Source: Spirochaetaceae bacterium
GTDB lineage: Bacteria; Spirochaetota; Spirochaetia; DSM-27196; SLAA01
Assembly: GCA_003564775.1 (NCBI GenBank)
Contig: PXEI01000171.1
Span: forward strand, 1 to 5,639
Direction: 5' to 3'
DNA: 5,639 nucleotides
How positions within the stretch are numbered: the stretch's first letter is position 1; every line of letters starts with the position of its first letter. The notes under the pieces are model-generated. The model made no database searches. It saw only the letters and a program-made list of their open reading frames with translations, and had not been told where the DNA came from. Both the position numbers and the translations under genes were made by a program. Positions 1-5,639 of the stretch are shown here, piece by piece.

Positions 1-872
1 CGGCCGAGCAACTGCAGCACATGCCCAACTGCCAGCGACTCATTGGAAATATCGATTTAGTCGAAGACGGGGCCGAGAGCGCAACGGTTGTGGTGGATGG
101 GACGCCGTATCATGGGAAGTATATTTTTGACAGCCTCATAGTTCCCGGAAGCTTTTCCATAGACAGCACCAGGTACCATTTTCTCAAGCAGCATTTTTAC
201 GGAGTTTTTGTACGTACTACCAAGCCGGTTTTTATGCCTCAAAAGGCCGGTTTTTTTGACTTCCGCGTGCCCCAGCGGGGTGTCATGCGCTTTGTATACA
301 CACTCCCGAGCTCCGAAACCGAGGCGCTGGTTGAGTACACCCTGTTCTCCGCTGACCTCTTGCCTGCCGATGAGTATCGTACCGAGCTCCATGGGTATAT
401 GCAGCGGGTACTTGGGCTTGAAGATGGCGATTACGAGGTGCTTGAAAGTGAGGACGGGGTTATTCCGATGAGTGACTACCCTTTCCCACGCCGTGGCGGT
501 GAACGCATTCTGTACACCGGTACCAAGGGTGGACGGGTGAAGGGTTCGACAGGTTTTGCCTTCCACCGTATCGCGCGCGACTCTGCTGCTATTGTTCGTT
601 CGCTCGAGGAACGTGGTCATCCCTTTCATCTACCCCAACCGGCGCCACGTTACAGAACATTTGACGCGATGCTGCTGCAGATCCTGTATCGACATGGTGA
701 ACTTGGAGCACCTATCTTTGAACAACTCTTTCGCCGCAATCCTATAGACCGGCTGTTGCGGTTCCTCAATGAAGAGACATCGCTACGCGAAGACATCGCG
801 ATCATGGCAAGTGTGCCTTGGTGGCCTTTCATTCGTGCCTGGTTACGTATGCACATTACGGGGCATCCATGA
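1..872 (+). CDS. Lycopene cyclase, CrtY/CrtL-type (5' end outside window)
   Basis: This is the C-terminal ~290 residues of a lycopene cyclase, a flavoprotein that cyclises the psi ends of lycopene into ionone rings. The frame is open from position 3, and the visible start aligns with about residue 95 of Pantoea CrtY (aligned from memory). The ATG at 21 is therefore internal, and the N-terminal FAD-binding GxGxxG segment is missing. Numbering from that Met, recognisable blocks are FVYTLPSSETEALVEYTLFS (91-110), GVIPMSDYPF (146-155), TGTKGGRVKGSTGFAF (166-181) and RFLNEETSLREDIAIM (247-262). Glu105 sits where the family has its proposed catalytic acid (LIED in CrtY, FLEET in plant enzymes). The pattern resembles the Bacteroidetes-type cyclases more than proteobacterial CrtY. 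The stop codon overlaps the next gene's ATG, so the two are probably translationally coupled. Whether one or both ends of lycopene are cyclised cannot be read from the sequence. Confidence 0.9.
   Translation, partial: AEQLQHMPNCQRLIGNIDLVEDGAESATVVVDGTPYHGKYIFDSLIVPGSFSIDSTRYHFLKQHFYGVFVRTTKPVFMPQKAGFFDFRVPQRGVMRFVYTLPSSETEALVEYTLFSADLLPADEYRTELHGYMQRVLGLEDGDYEVLESEDGVIPMSDYPFPRRGGERILYTGTKGGRVKGSTGFAFHRIARDSAAIVRSLEERGHPFHLPQPAPRYRTFDAMLLQILYRHGELGAPIFEQLFRRNPIDRLLRFLNEETSLREDIAIMASVPWWPFIRAWLRMHITGHP
860..863 (+). promoter_or_regulatory. Weak ribosome binding site of the CruF-like gene
   Basis: A GGGG run lies 5 bases before the ATG at 869, inside the last codons of the cyclase gene. It is a poor Shine-Dalgarno match. 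This fits initiation that depends on ribosomes finishing the upstream gene through the ATGA overlap. The alternative in-frame TTG at 818 has no better site and would add 17 non-hydrophobic residues. Confidence 0.45.
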
Positions 873-1663
873 CCACCTCCTTACTTACTTTGAGACTTGA
901 ACTTGCCGGTGGGATGCCGGTTCTTGGTGCGTCTATTGTGTGGGTAGGGGCGATGATTGCGTTGCCGTTACGGGACATTTTCGGACGCGAGGGAGCTCGT
1001 GAGTCGGCGATCCGGCACGCGGTCATTGCGCAGGTGGTGTTGGTTATTGCGCTTATAACCCGATTTCTTCCGACAATTGCCGTGTGGCGAGTGCTCATTG
1101 GTGTACCGGTGCTTGGTTTGATTGTTGAGGCTATTGGCACTCGGAGCGGCTTTCCCTTTGGTGTGTATCATTACACCGATCGCCTTCAGCCGCAAATTCT
1201 GCATGTTCCGCTTGTTATTCCGGCAGCATGGTTAATGATGATGCCGCCGTCCTGGGCGGTAGCCGCAGCCCTGACAGGCGCAAGCAACGGTATTGCCTTT
1301 GTTCTGGTGTCGGCTGTGGCCTTTACAGCATGGGATCTGTTGCTTGATCCACGGATGGTTGGATGGGGTTACTGGGTCTGGGAACGACCCGGTCGATACC
1401 CGGGAGGCATTCCGCTGTCGAACTTTGCGGGCTGGTTTCTTGCCGCAGCGCTCATTACGGCGCTGATAGCGCCGCGTTTTCCGGTGCCGCGTGCCGAACT
1501 ATCTCCGGTACTCCTGCTGGTTCTGGTGTACGTGGTGGTTTGGTTGCTGGAAAGCATGGGGCAAGCCTTCTTCTGGCGAATGAAAGCATCCGCTGCCTTA
1601 GGCGGAACGGTAATGGGAGCCATTAGCCTCGCAGCCGTTTTTGCCATTCGGCGATTTTTGTGA
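869..1663 (+). CDS. cruF: Carotenoid 1',2'-hydratase, CruF/DUF422 family membrane protein
   Basis: A 264-residue integral membrane protein of the carotenoid biosynthesis family DUF422 (CruF; haloarchaeal relatives hydrate bisanhydrobacterioruberin). Characterised members add water to the 1',2' double bond of an acyclic psi end and make a tertiary alcohol. Family blocks are EAIGTRSGFPFGVYHY (87-102), the Pro/Trp helix IPAAWLMMMPP (117-127), AWDLLLDPRM (154-163), GYWVWERPGRYPGGIPLSNF (167-186) and GW at 188-189. Seven or eight hydrophobic segments are visible, at about 16-34, 48-66, 74-90, 112-133, 139-157, 184-201, 211-230 and 240-260, with the conserved polar residues between them. I chose the ATG at 869 because it forms a 4-base ATGA overlap with the cyclase stop. 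A TTG 51 bases upstream would only add a non-conserved tail. The last 41 bases overlap the end of mutS on the other strand. The family is clear. The exact substrate (gamma-carotene, torulene or lycopene) is inferred from the adjacent cyclase. Confidence 0.88.
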   Translation: MTTSLLTLRLELAGGMPVLGASIVWVGAMIALPLRDIFGREGARESAIRHAVIAQVVLVIALITRFLPTIAVWRVLIGVPVLGLIVEAIGTRSGFPFGVYHYTDRLQPQILHVPLVIPAAWLMMMPPSWAVAAALTGASNGIAFVLVSAVAFTAWDLLLDPRMVGWGYWVWERPGRYPGGIPLSNFAGWFLAAALITALIAPRFPVPRAELSPVLLLVLVYVVVWLLESMGQAFFWRMKASAALGGTVMGAISLAAVFAIRRFL

Positions 1664-4265
1664 GCGCTTCGAGTGGTGTTAGGTTCTCTACCGAAATCGA
1701 GGTGATTTCGTTCACCAGAAGCTCCTCGTTTGAGAACAGCTCTGTGGTACGGCTGCGAGCGCTGGTAGTTCCTGGACGGCCGGTCTTTGCGGAGGAGCCA
1801 GCAGACATAGAGGCGTGATTTGCAGTAGTTGACTCGCCATCTGCCAACTCAGCGTGCGCTTGGTCAAGCAGCTCCTCGGCCCGACGTACAACAGCTGCCG
1901 GAATGCCAGCAAGCGCCGCAACATGAACGCCGTAGGACTGTTCCGATGGCCCTTCAACGACACGCTTACGGAATATGAGTTCACCACCAGTTTCGGCTAC
2001 TTCAAGTGAGAGGTTCCCCAGCTGTGGCGCCTGCATCGCGGTGAGTTCATGGAAGTGAGTGGCAAACAGTGTGCGCGCGCCAATGGTCTCCAGTAAATAC
2101 TCAGTCACAGCTGTTGCTATTGCCAGGCCGTCAGTGGTCCCGGTGCCTCGCCCTACCTCGTCCATAATCACCAGACTCTGGGGCCCGGCATTCCGCAGAA
2201 TGGCAGCGGTTTCACTCATCTCAACAAGGAAGGTGGATTCACCACGGGCGAGATTGTCTTGCGCGCCGACACGACAGAATACCCTATCAACCAGACCAAT
2301 TCGGGCCGCTTCTGCTGGTACAAAGCTTCCCATCTGAGCCATAAGCACAATGAGTGCAGTCTGGCGCAAGAAGGTTGACTTACCTGCCATGTTTGGGCCG
2401 GTTACAAGCCGAAAAAGCGGGCTCTTTCCCCCAAGGACAAGATCGTTGGGGACAAAACTACCATCTGCGCTATGGCGCTCAACTACCGGATGTCGTCCGG
2501 CCCGAATTTCCAGTACTGGTTCTTCTATGAGCTCGGGCCGTACGTACCCGTTACGAGTTGCGGCCAGGGCCAACGAGGCTAAGCAGTCAAGACGGGCAGT
2601 ACGATCGGCACAGGCCAGGAACAATGGAATGGCCGGGACGCATCGATCACGGATGGTGATGAACAACGCTCGCTCCCGTTCGTTGCTGCCTTCCTCGGCC
2701 CCAGTTATGCCTTCCTCCAGTCCCGCAAGCTCCTCGGTGGTAAACCTTTCGGCGTTGGACAACGACTGGCGGCGAATGAAGTGATCTGGAACCGAGCCAG
2801 CGCCGGATTTTGTAGTTTCCAGGTAATAGCCAAGTACGCGGTTGTGCTTAATCTTGAGCGAGGATACTCCCGTAACGGAGCGCTCGCGTTCGAGGTACTC
2901 CTCAAGATAACGGGCACCGTCGCGGCTTAAACCTCGCAGGCTGTCCAGCTCCGGGTCGAATCCGTCGCGAAATATGCCGCCTTCGTGAATGGTCACCGAG
3001 GGTTCGTCCAACAGCGCCCCGCGCAAATGGGACGCCATTGAAGAAATCTGTTCCATCTCCTCGGAACTCCTGATAGGTAGCGAAGACTCACCAAGGTACT
3101 CGGAGCTCAGTTCTTGCAGTCGGAGAATACCCTCGAGTGAAGCGGCAATTGCTACAAGATCTTTGGGATGAGCACGTTCCATAGCGACACGGGACGCCAG
3201 TCTTTCAAGATCAAGCACCCGACCTAGCTCCTCTCGGAGCGAGGACAACAGCATTTGATTATGGTAGAGCCGAGTTATGTTCTCCTGTCGATCTGCTACG
3301 AGTGCCATATCAGTTGACGGCGCACCGATCCAGCGGGCGAGCATGCGCGAGCCCATTGAAGTGCGGCAGAAGTCGAGAGTTCTACGAAGCGTATAGTTGC
3401 TCGTACCGTCATGCATGTTGGTGAGCAACTCAAGGTTGCGCAGTGTTGCGTCGTCTAGCTGCACATGATCCTGTCGGCTGTACTGCTGTAAGCTGCGGAT
3501 ATGAGAAAGGTCGGAGCCCGATGTATCACGCAGGTACTCAATTAACACACCGCAGGCCAAAGGAAGCAGCGAGTCGTCAGCAATACCAAAGCCTTTGAGG
3601 CTTACCACACCCAGAACACGTTCCAGACTTTTCCGGCTCTCAGAGAGGTTGTAGTTCCAGTCGGGATAACTGTTAAGCAAGCGGTCGCTCTCTGTCAGAA
3701 CGGCCTTAATGCGTGGATAGTCGCTGAGCAGGCTTTCCTGCACTAGTACCTCGCGTGGCCGCAGGCGGGTGAGTTCAGCACGGAGGTGAAGCGGAGCACC
3801 CTCAAGTGGGTATACGGTGCCAGCTAGTTCACCGGTGGACAGATCGGTGTAGACCAGAGACATCTCGGTACTGCCAGCAGCTATTGATAGCAGGTAGTTA
3901 TTGGAGGAGCGCTCCAACAGATCTTCCTCTACCAGGGTTCCGGGAGTTACAACATTTACGACTTCTCGCTCGGCTAAGCCACCGCCAGCCGGGAGTTTAG
4001 TCTGCTCACAGATAGCAACTTTCTTTCCCGCGTGGATAAGTCGCGCAATGTAGCTGCCGGAAGCATGATGTGGAATACCACACATGGGAACTCCGCCCCG
4101 TTGAGTGAGGGTGAGACCAAGGATACGGGATGCTTCCACAGCATCGCTACGGAACATTTCGTAGAAGTCACCCAGACGAAAAAACAGCACCGCATCTCGG
4201 TGCTGTTCTTTGAGGCGTGCGTACTGCCGCATCATTGGGGTATCGTTGTTGGTATCACCCGACAT
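1623..4265 (-). CDS. mutS: DNA mismatch repair protein MutS
   Basis: Full-length MutS (880 residues), the ATP-dependent mismatch sensor that recruits MutL. The N-terminal mismatch-binding domain has the wedge motif GDFYEMF, with Phe34 and Glu36 as the F-x-E pair, followed by CGIPHHA and ICEQ. Then come the connector (~120-240), the core lever and clamp (~255-550) and the ATPase. ATPase motifs are Walker A GPNMAGKST (623-631), ARGESTFLVEMSET (673-686), Walker B VIMDE with Asp702 and Glu703, and ATHFHELT (735-742). The helix-turn-helix block YGVHVAALAGIP lies near 778-789. A Ser/Thr/Ala-rich linker (~806-841) precedes the conserved end TPLEAL...EWQKRL. Oddities are GRGTGTTDG where families usually have GRGTST.DG, and no clear QxxLF clamp motif. 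I chose the ATG at 4265, which has AGGTGA upstream. An in-frame TTG at 4295 would give 890 residues but has no ribosome binding site. It follows skp by 30 bases, so it is probably co-transcribed. Confidence 0.98.
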   Translation of the reverse strand: MSGDTNNDTPMMRQYARLKEQHRDAVLFFRLGDFYEMFRSDAVEASRILGLTLTQRGGVPMCGIPHHASGSYIARLIHAGKKVAICEQTKLPAGGGLAEREVVNVVTPGTLVEEDLLERSSNNYLLSIAAGSTEMSLVYTDLSTGELAGTVYPLEGAPLHLRAELTRLRPREVLVQESLLSDYPRIKAVLTESDRLLNSYPDWNYNLSESRKSLERVLGVVSLKGFGIADDSLLPLACGVLIEYLRDTSGSDLSHIRSLQQYSRQDHVQLDDATLRNLELLTNMHDGTSNYTLRRTLDFCRTSMGSRMLARWIGAPSTDMALVADRQENITRLYHNQMLLSSLREELGRVLDLERLASRVAMERAHPKDLVAIAASLEGILRLQELSSEYLGESSLPIRSSEEMEQISSMASHLRGALLDEPSVTIHEGGIFRDGFDPELDSLRGLSRDGARYLEEYLERERSVTGVSSLKIKHNRVLGYYLETTKSGAGSVPDHFIRRQSLSNAERFTTEELAGLEEGITGAEEGSNERERALFITIRDRCVPAIPLFLACADRTARLDCLASLALAATRNGYVRPELIEEPVLEIRAGRHPVVERHSADGSFVPNDLVLGGKSPLFRLVTGPNMAGKSTFLRQTALIVLMAQMGSFVPAEAARIGLVDRVFCRVGAQDNLARGESTFLVEMSETAAILRNAGPQSLVIMDEVGRGTGTTDGLAIATAVTEYLLETIGARTLFATHFHELTAMQAPQLGNLSLEVAETGGELIFRKRVVEGPSEQSYGVHVAALAGIPAAVVRRAEELLDQAHAELADGESTTANHASMSAGSSAKTGRPGTTSARSRTTELFSNEELLVNEITSISVENLTPLEALTKIAEWQKRLRG

Positions 4266-4275
4266 TAGTGCAAGC

Positions 4276-4281
4276 TCACCT
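4276..4281 (-). promoter_or_regulatory. Ribosome binding site deciding the mutS start
   Basis: On the minus strand AGGTGA, complementary to the TCACCT near the 3' end of 16S rRNA, lies 10 bases before the ATG at 4265. The in-frame TTG at 4295 directly follows the skp TAG and has no purine-rich site before it. This favours the ATG and an 880-residue product. The spacing is slightly long, so the choice is probable rather than certain. Confidence 0.6.
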
Positions 4282-4295
4282 GTTCGCGCTACCAA

Positions 4296-4829
4296 CTAGC
4301 GGGTTGTGGCCCGCAGTCGGCTGAGTACCTCATCACTGATGTCGACGACAGAACTCCACCACTGCAGTCCGTCCATATCGCTCCGGAGCACTACTGTATA
4401 GCCTTCGCTTTCTGCGACGAATGCTATGGCGCGTTGCACGTCTTCTAGGAAGCTGTCACTGGTAACGCGCTCTTGTTGAATCTCAAGTTGGCGACGTCTT
4501 CGTTGAGTCAGCTCCTGAATAAAAGCCTGGAGTTCGGTGATTTCTTCGTCCAAACGAATCTCGGCGCGTTGGTTGTCGTTGTCACGTGCTTCAAGTCGGC
4601 GTGTACGCAGGTCTTCGAGTCGCTCGACGTGTGAGTTGATCTCGTTCTGGTACTGCTCTCGCAAACGTTCTAAATCTCGAACCGCCTGGGAGTCACGATA
4701 AAAGCTATTGTAAATTCGTTGTACATCTACCACCGCCACTGTCGAGAGCTGCTGATTTGCTCCTGCGGCGCTTACAACAAGGCTTGCGCCCAGAATCAGG
4801 CCAAGCAGTATGGTGCGTGCTAACTTCAT
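4296..4829 (-). CDS. skp: Skp/OmpH-family periplasmic chaperone
   Basis: A 177-residue secreted protein of the OmpH/Skp family, which binds unfolded outer-membrane proteins in the periplasm and delivers them to the BAM complex. Residues 1-24 form a signal peptide: Lys3 and Arg5, a hydrophobic core, and AGA before Asn25. There is no cysteine, so it is not a lipoprotein. The first strand VAVVDVQRIYNSF (31-43) is the typical opening of the trimerisation head. A long charged helix rich in Glu, Arg and Gln (~45-125) forms the coiled-coil tentacles. The head is completed by AIAFVAESEGYTVVLRSD (134-151) and VDISDEVLSRL (162-172). Length is normal for the family (E. coli Skp is 161). The start has a good Shine-Dalgarno site, GGAGGG. 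The gene lies between bamA and mutS, as I recall for Treponema pallidum and Borrelia. The family is certain. Chaperone function rests on homology and the adjacent bamA. Confidence 0.93.
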   Translation of the reverse strand: MKLARTILLGLILGASLVVSAAGANQQLSTVAVVDVQRIYNSFYRDSQAVRDLERLREQYQNEINSHVERLEDLRTRRLEARDNDNQRAEIRLDEEITELQAFIQELTQRRRRQLEIQQERVTSDSFLEDVQRAIAFVAESEGYTVVLRSDMDGLQWWSSVVDISDEVLSRLRATTR

Positions 4830-4834
4830 CCTTG

Positions 4835-4840
4835 CCCTCC
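4835..4840 (-). promoter_or_regulatory. Ribosome binding site of skp
   Basis: GGAGGG on the minus strand, 5 bases before the skp ATG at 4829. It is the strongest Shine-Dalgarno sequence in the window. It begins immediately after the 3' arm of the hairpin at 4841-4859, so the folded stem would abut the site without sequestering it. Confidence 0.75.
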
Positions 4841-4859
4841 GATGCTGCTTAACAGCATC
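4841..4859 (-). promoter_or_regulatory. Perfect 7-bp hairpin between bamA and skp
   Basis: Read on the minus strand, GATGCTG and CAGCATC are exact reverse complements separated by the 5-base loop TTAAG. The hairpin fills over a third of the 52-base bamA-skp gap. It has no following T-run (GGAGGG comes next), so it is not a standard intrinsic terminator. Possible roles are an mRNA processing or stabilising stem that separates bamA and skp expression, an influence on skp initiation, or a protein-binding palindrome. Which of these applies is unknown. Confidence 0.6.
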
Positions 4860-4881
4860 TCGTCAGATAGATCGGGAGCCG

Positions 4882-5639
4882 TTAGAACAGCTCAGTACCG
4901 ATTGAGAATACAAAGTCCCAACCACGTCCGTCACGGCCGTCTTGATTAAAGAGGCTACCTGTCTGCCACTCAAGATCGCCGTAGACAACACGGAAGGGTC
5001 GCGCAAGATACAGGCGAATAGGAAATTGAGGAATTACAAAGCGCAGCCCGAATCCGGTGCTGAACTTAAAGCTTTCAATATCGGTGTCTTGTATGTCGCC
5101 TCGGTCGTCATACGGTACCGCACCTTCAAGAAACCCGTCGAGCCAGATTACGTCCTGCGCAAGCGGCATCCGCAACTCAAGCCAGTTGTTCCAGAGTGCA
5201 AGGAGGTTGGTCTCTCGTCCCCAGCCACGAGCATTAAACATACCGTCAATGGCAAGCCTGTCGGATTCCGATGCGATAGGGCCCTTCTGGTCGCTGAAGC
5301 GTGACGGATGAAGCCCCTGATCCCAAGGCCAGATGATTGACATAAGCGACTGTCCAGCGAGCACCATCTTCCAGTTCCAGTTTTCAAATACCTGAAGATC
5401 CCATAAGGTGAAGTACCGCTCCACCTTGGAGTCGGTTCGAATGAAATGGCTGTCTCCCCGGAGTGGCCCACCGGTAAATGTTACGTCCTGCCGAAGCAGG
5501 TGTCCGGTTGAGGGGTTAAAAACCAGGTCTCGTGTATCCAGCTGTGCAAAATTGCTCAACGAGTTCTTGAAGCGCCATGACTGCCAGTTGTCACGTGTGG
5601 TCTCGTTAAAAGGGCGGTAAATATCGCGGTCATAGTCGA
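4882..5639 (-). CDS. bamA: Outer membrane assembly protein BamA, C-terminal barrel (5' end outside window)
   Basis: The last 251 residues of a BamA/Omp85 protein, the barrel that folds and inserts outer-membrane proteins. The frame is open through the window edge. The first in-frame start codon, a TTG at 5559, is internal: coding continues upstream with YRPFNETTRDNW, so the POTRA domains and the early barrel lie outside. Counting from that TTG, visible features are DTRDLVFNPSTG (8-19, the conserved D-x-R-D-x-x-x-N-P-x-x-G strand), GMFNARGWG (106-114, matching the loop-6 VRGF/RGW motif), GFGLRFVIPQFPIRLYLARP (169-188) and the last strand FVFSIGTELF. That strand ends in Phe, the C-terminal signal of BAM substrates. 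Aromatic residues are dense at 50-80 (WDLQVFENWNWKM and IIWPW), as expected for membrane girdles. It lies directly upstream of its periplasmic partner skp. The family is near certain. Other Omp85 proteins (TamA) are less likely given the skp neighbour. Confidence 0.92.
   Translation of the reverse strand, partial: DYDRDIYRPFNETTRDNWQSWRFKNSLSNFAQLDTRDLVFNPSTGHLLRQDVTFTGGPLRGDSHFIRTDSKVERYFTLWDLQVFENWNWKMVLAGQSLMSIIWPWDQGLHPSRFSDQKGPIASESDRLAIDGMFNARGWGRETNLLALWNNWLELRMPLAQDVIWLDGFLEGAVPYDDRGDIQDTDIESFKFSTGFGLRFVIPQFPIRLYLARPFRVVYGDLEWQTGSLFNQDGRDGRGWDFVFSIGTELF

Noticed and set aside
224..257. Terminator-like pattern inside the lycopene cyclase: GCCT-CAAA-AGGC stem, then CGG and seven T
   Set aside because: The stem is only 4 bp, and the T-run encodes conserved Phe residues in the coding frame. 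The twice-repeated GCCGGTTTTT here is also explained by coding. Termination inside the gene is unlikely.
57..629. Minus-strand open frame of 190 residues inside the lycopene cyclase gene
   Set aside because: It is fully antisense to a well-supported conserved gene. It has no recognisable domain or ribosome binding site, and its composition looks like an accidental complement.
818..868. Longer N-terminus of the CruF-like protein from a TTG at 818
   Set aside because: It would overlap the cyclase by 55 bases, has no Shine-Dalgarno site, and adds residues not typical of the family. The ATGA overlap at 869 is the better start.
2350..2784. Plus-strand open frame of 144 residues opposite the mutS ATPase region
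   Set aside because: It is a shadow of mutS: rich in Arg and Ser, with no family resemblance. MutS motifs on the other strand explain the sequence fully.
4942..5311. Two overlapping plus-strand open frames (120 and 84 residues) opposite bamA
   Set aside because: Both are antisense to the conserved BamA barrel, overlap each other in different frames, and show no domain or start signal.
1..5639. Search for tRNA, rRNA, CRISPR, insertion sequences, phage genes or a defence system
   Set aside because: No cloverleaf, repeat array, transposase, inverted terminal repeat or defence-type domain was seen. Five ordinary genes fill nearly the entire window.

Overview
The window looks like chromosomal DNA from a pigmented, free-living spirochaete (Spirochaeta/Alkalispirochaeta-like). 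Three things support this. First, the minus-strand order bamA - skp/ompH - mutS is one I recall from Treponema pallidum and Borrelia. Second, the cell has an outer membrane: there is a BamA barrel ending in Phe and a periplasmic Skp-like chaperone. Third, the plus strand carries carotenoid genes, and some free-living spirochaetes are yellow to orange. The genus is an inference. By eye the base composition is moderately GC-rich and uniform, with no sign of a recently acquired island.

Layout: positions 1-872 (+) hold the 3' part of a lycopene cyclase gene whose N-terminal FAD-binding part lies before the window. Its stop codon overlaps by 4 bases (ATGA) the start of a membrane-bound carotenoid hydratase of the CruF/DUF422 family (869-1663, +). 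That gene runs tail-to-tail into mutS (1623-4265, -) with a 41-base overlap of coding sequence. Upstream of mutS on the minus strand are skp/ompH (4296-4829) and the C-terminal barrel of bamA (4882 to the window end). The gaps are only 30 and 52 bases, so bamA-skp-mutS is probably one transcript. The bamA-skp gap holds a perfect 7-bp hairpin directly before the skp ribosome binding site.

How the genes work together: the cyclase closes an ionone ring on a lycopene-type end and the hydratase adds water to an open psi end. Together they predict a monocyclic carotenoid with a tertiary hydroxyl on the acyclic end (hydroxy-gamma-carotene or hydroxytorulene type). BamA and Skp belong to the outer-membrane protein insertion pathway, with Skp carrying unfolded porins to BamA. 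MutS is the mismatch sensor of DNA repair and probably depends on that envelope transcript for expression.

The window is densely coding, with no gene-free stretch above 300 bases. I see no tRNA, rRNA, CRISPR array, insertion sequence or clear terminator. I found no undescribed system. The points worth a second look are the mutS/cruF antisense overlap, the hairpin at the skp start, an altered ATPase motif and a low-complexity linker in MutS, and the pigment prediction.
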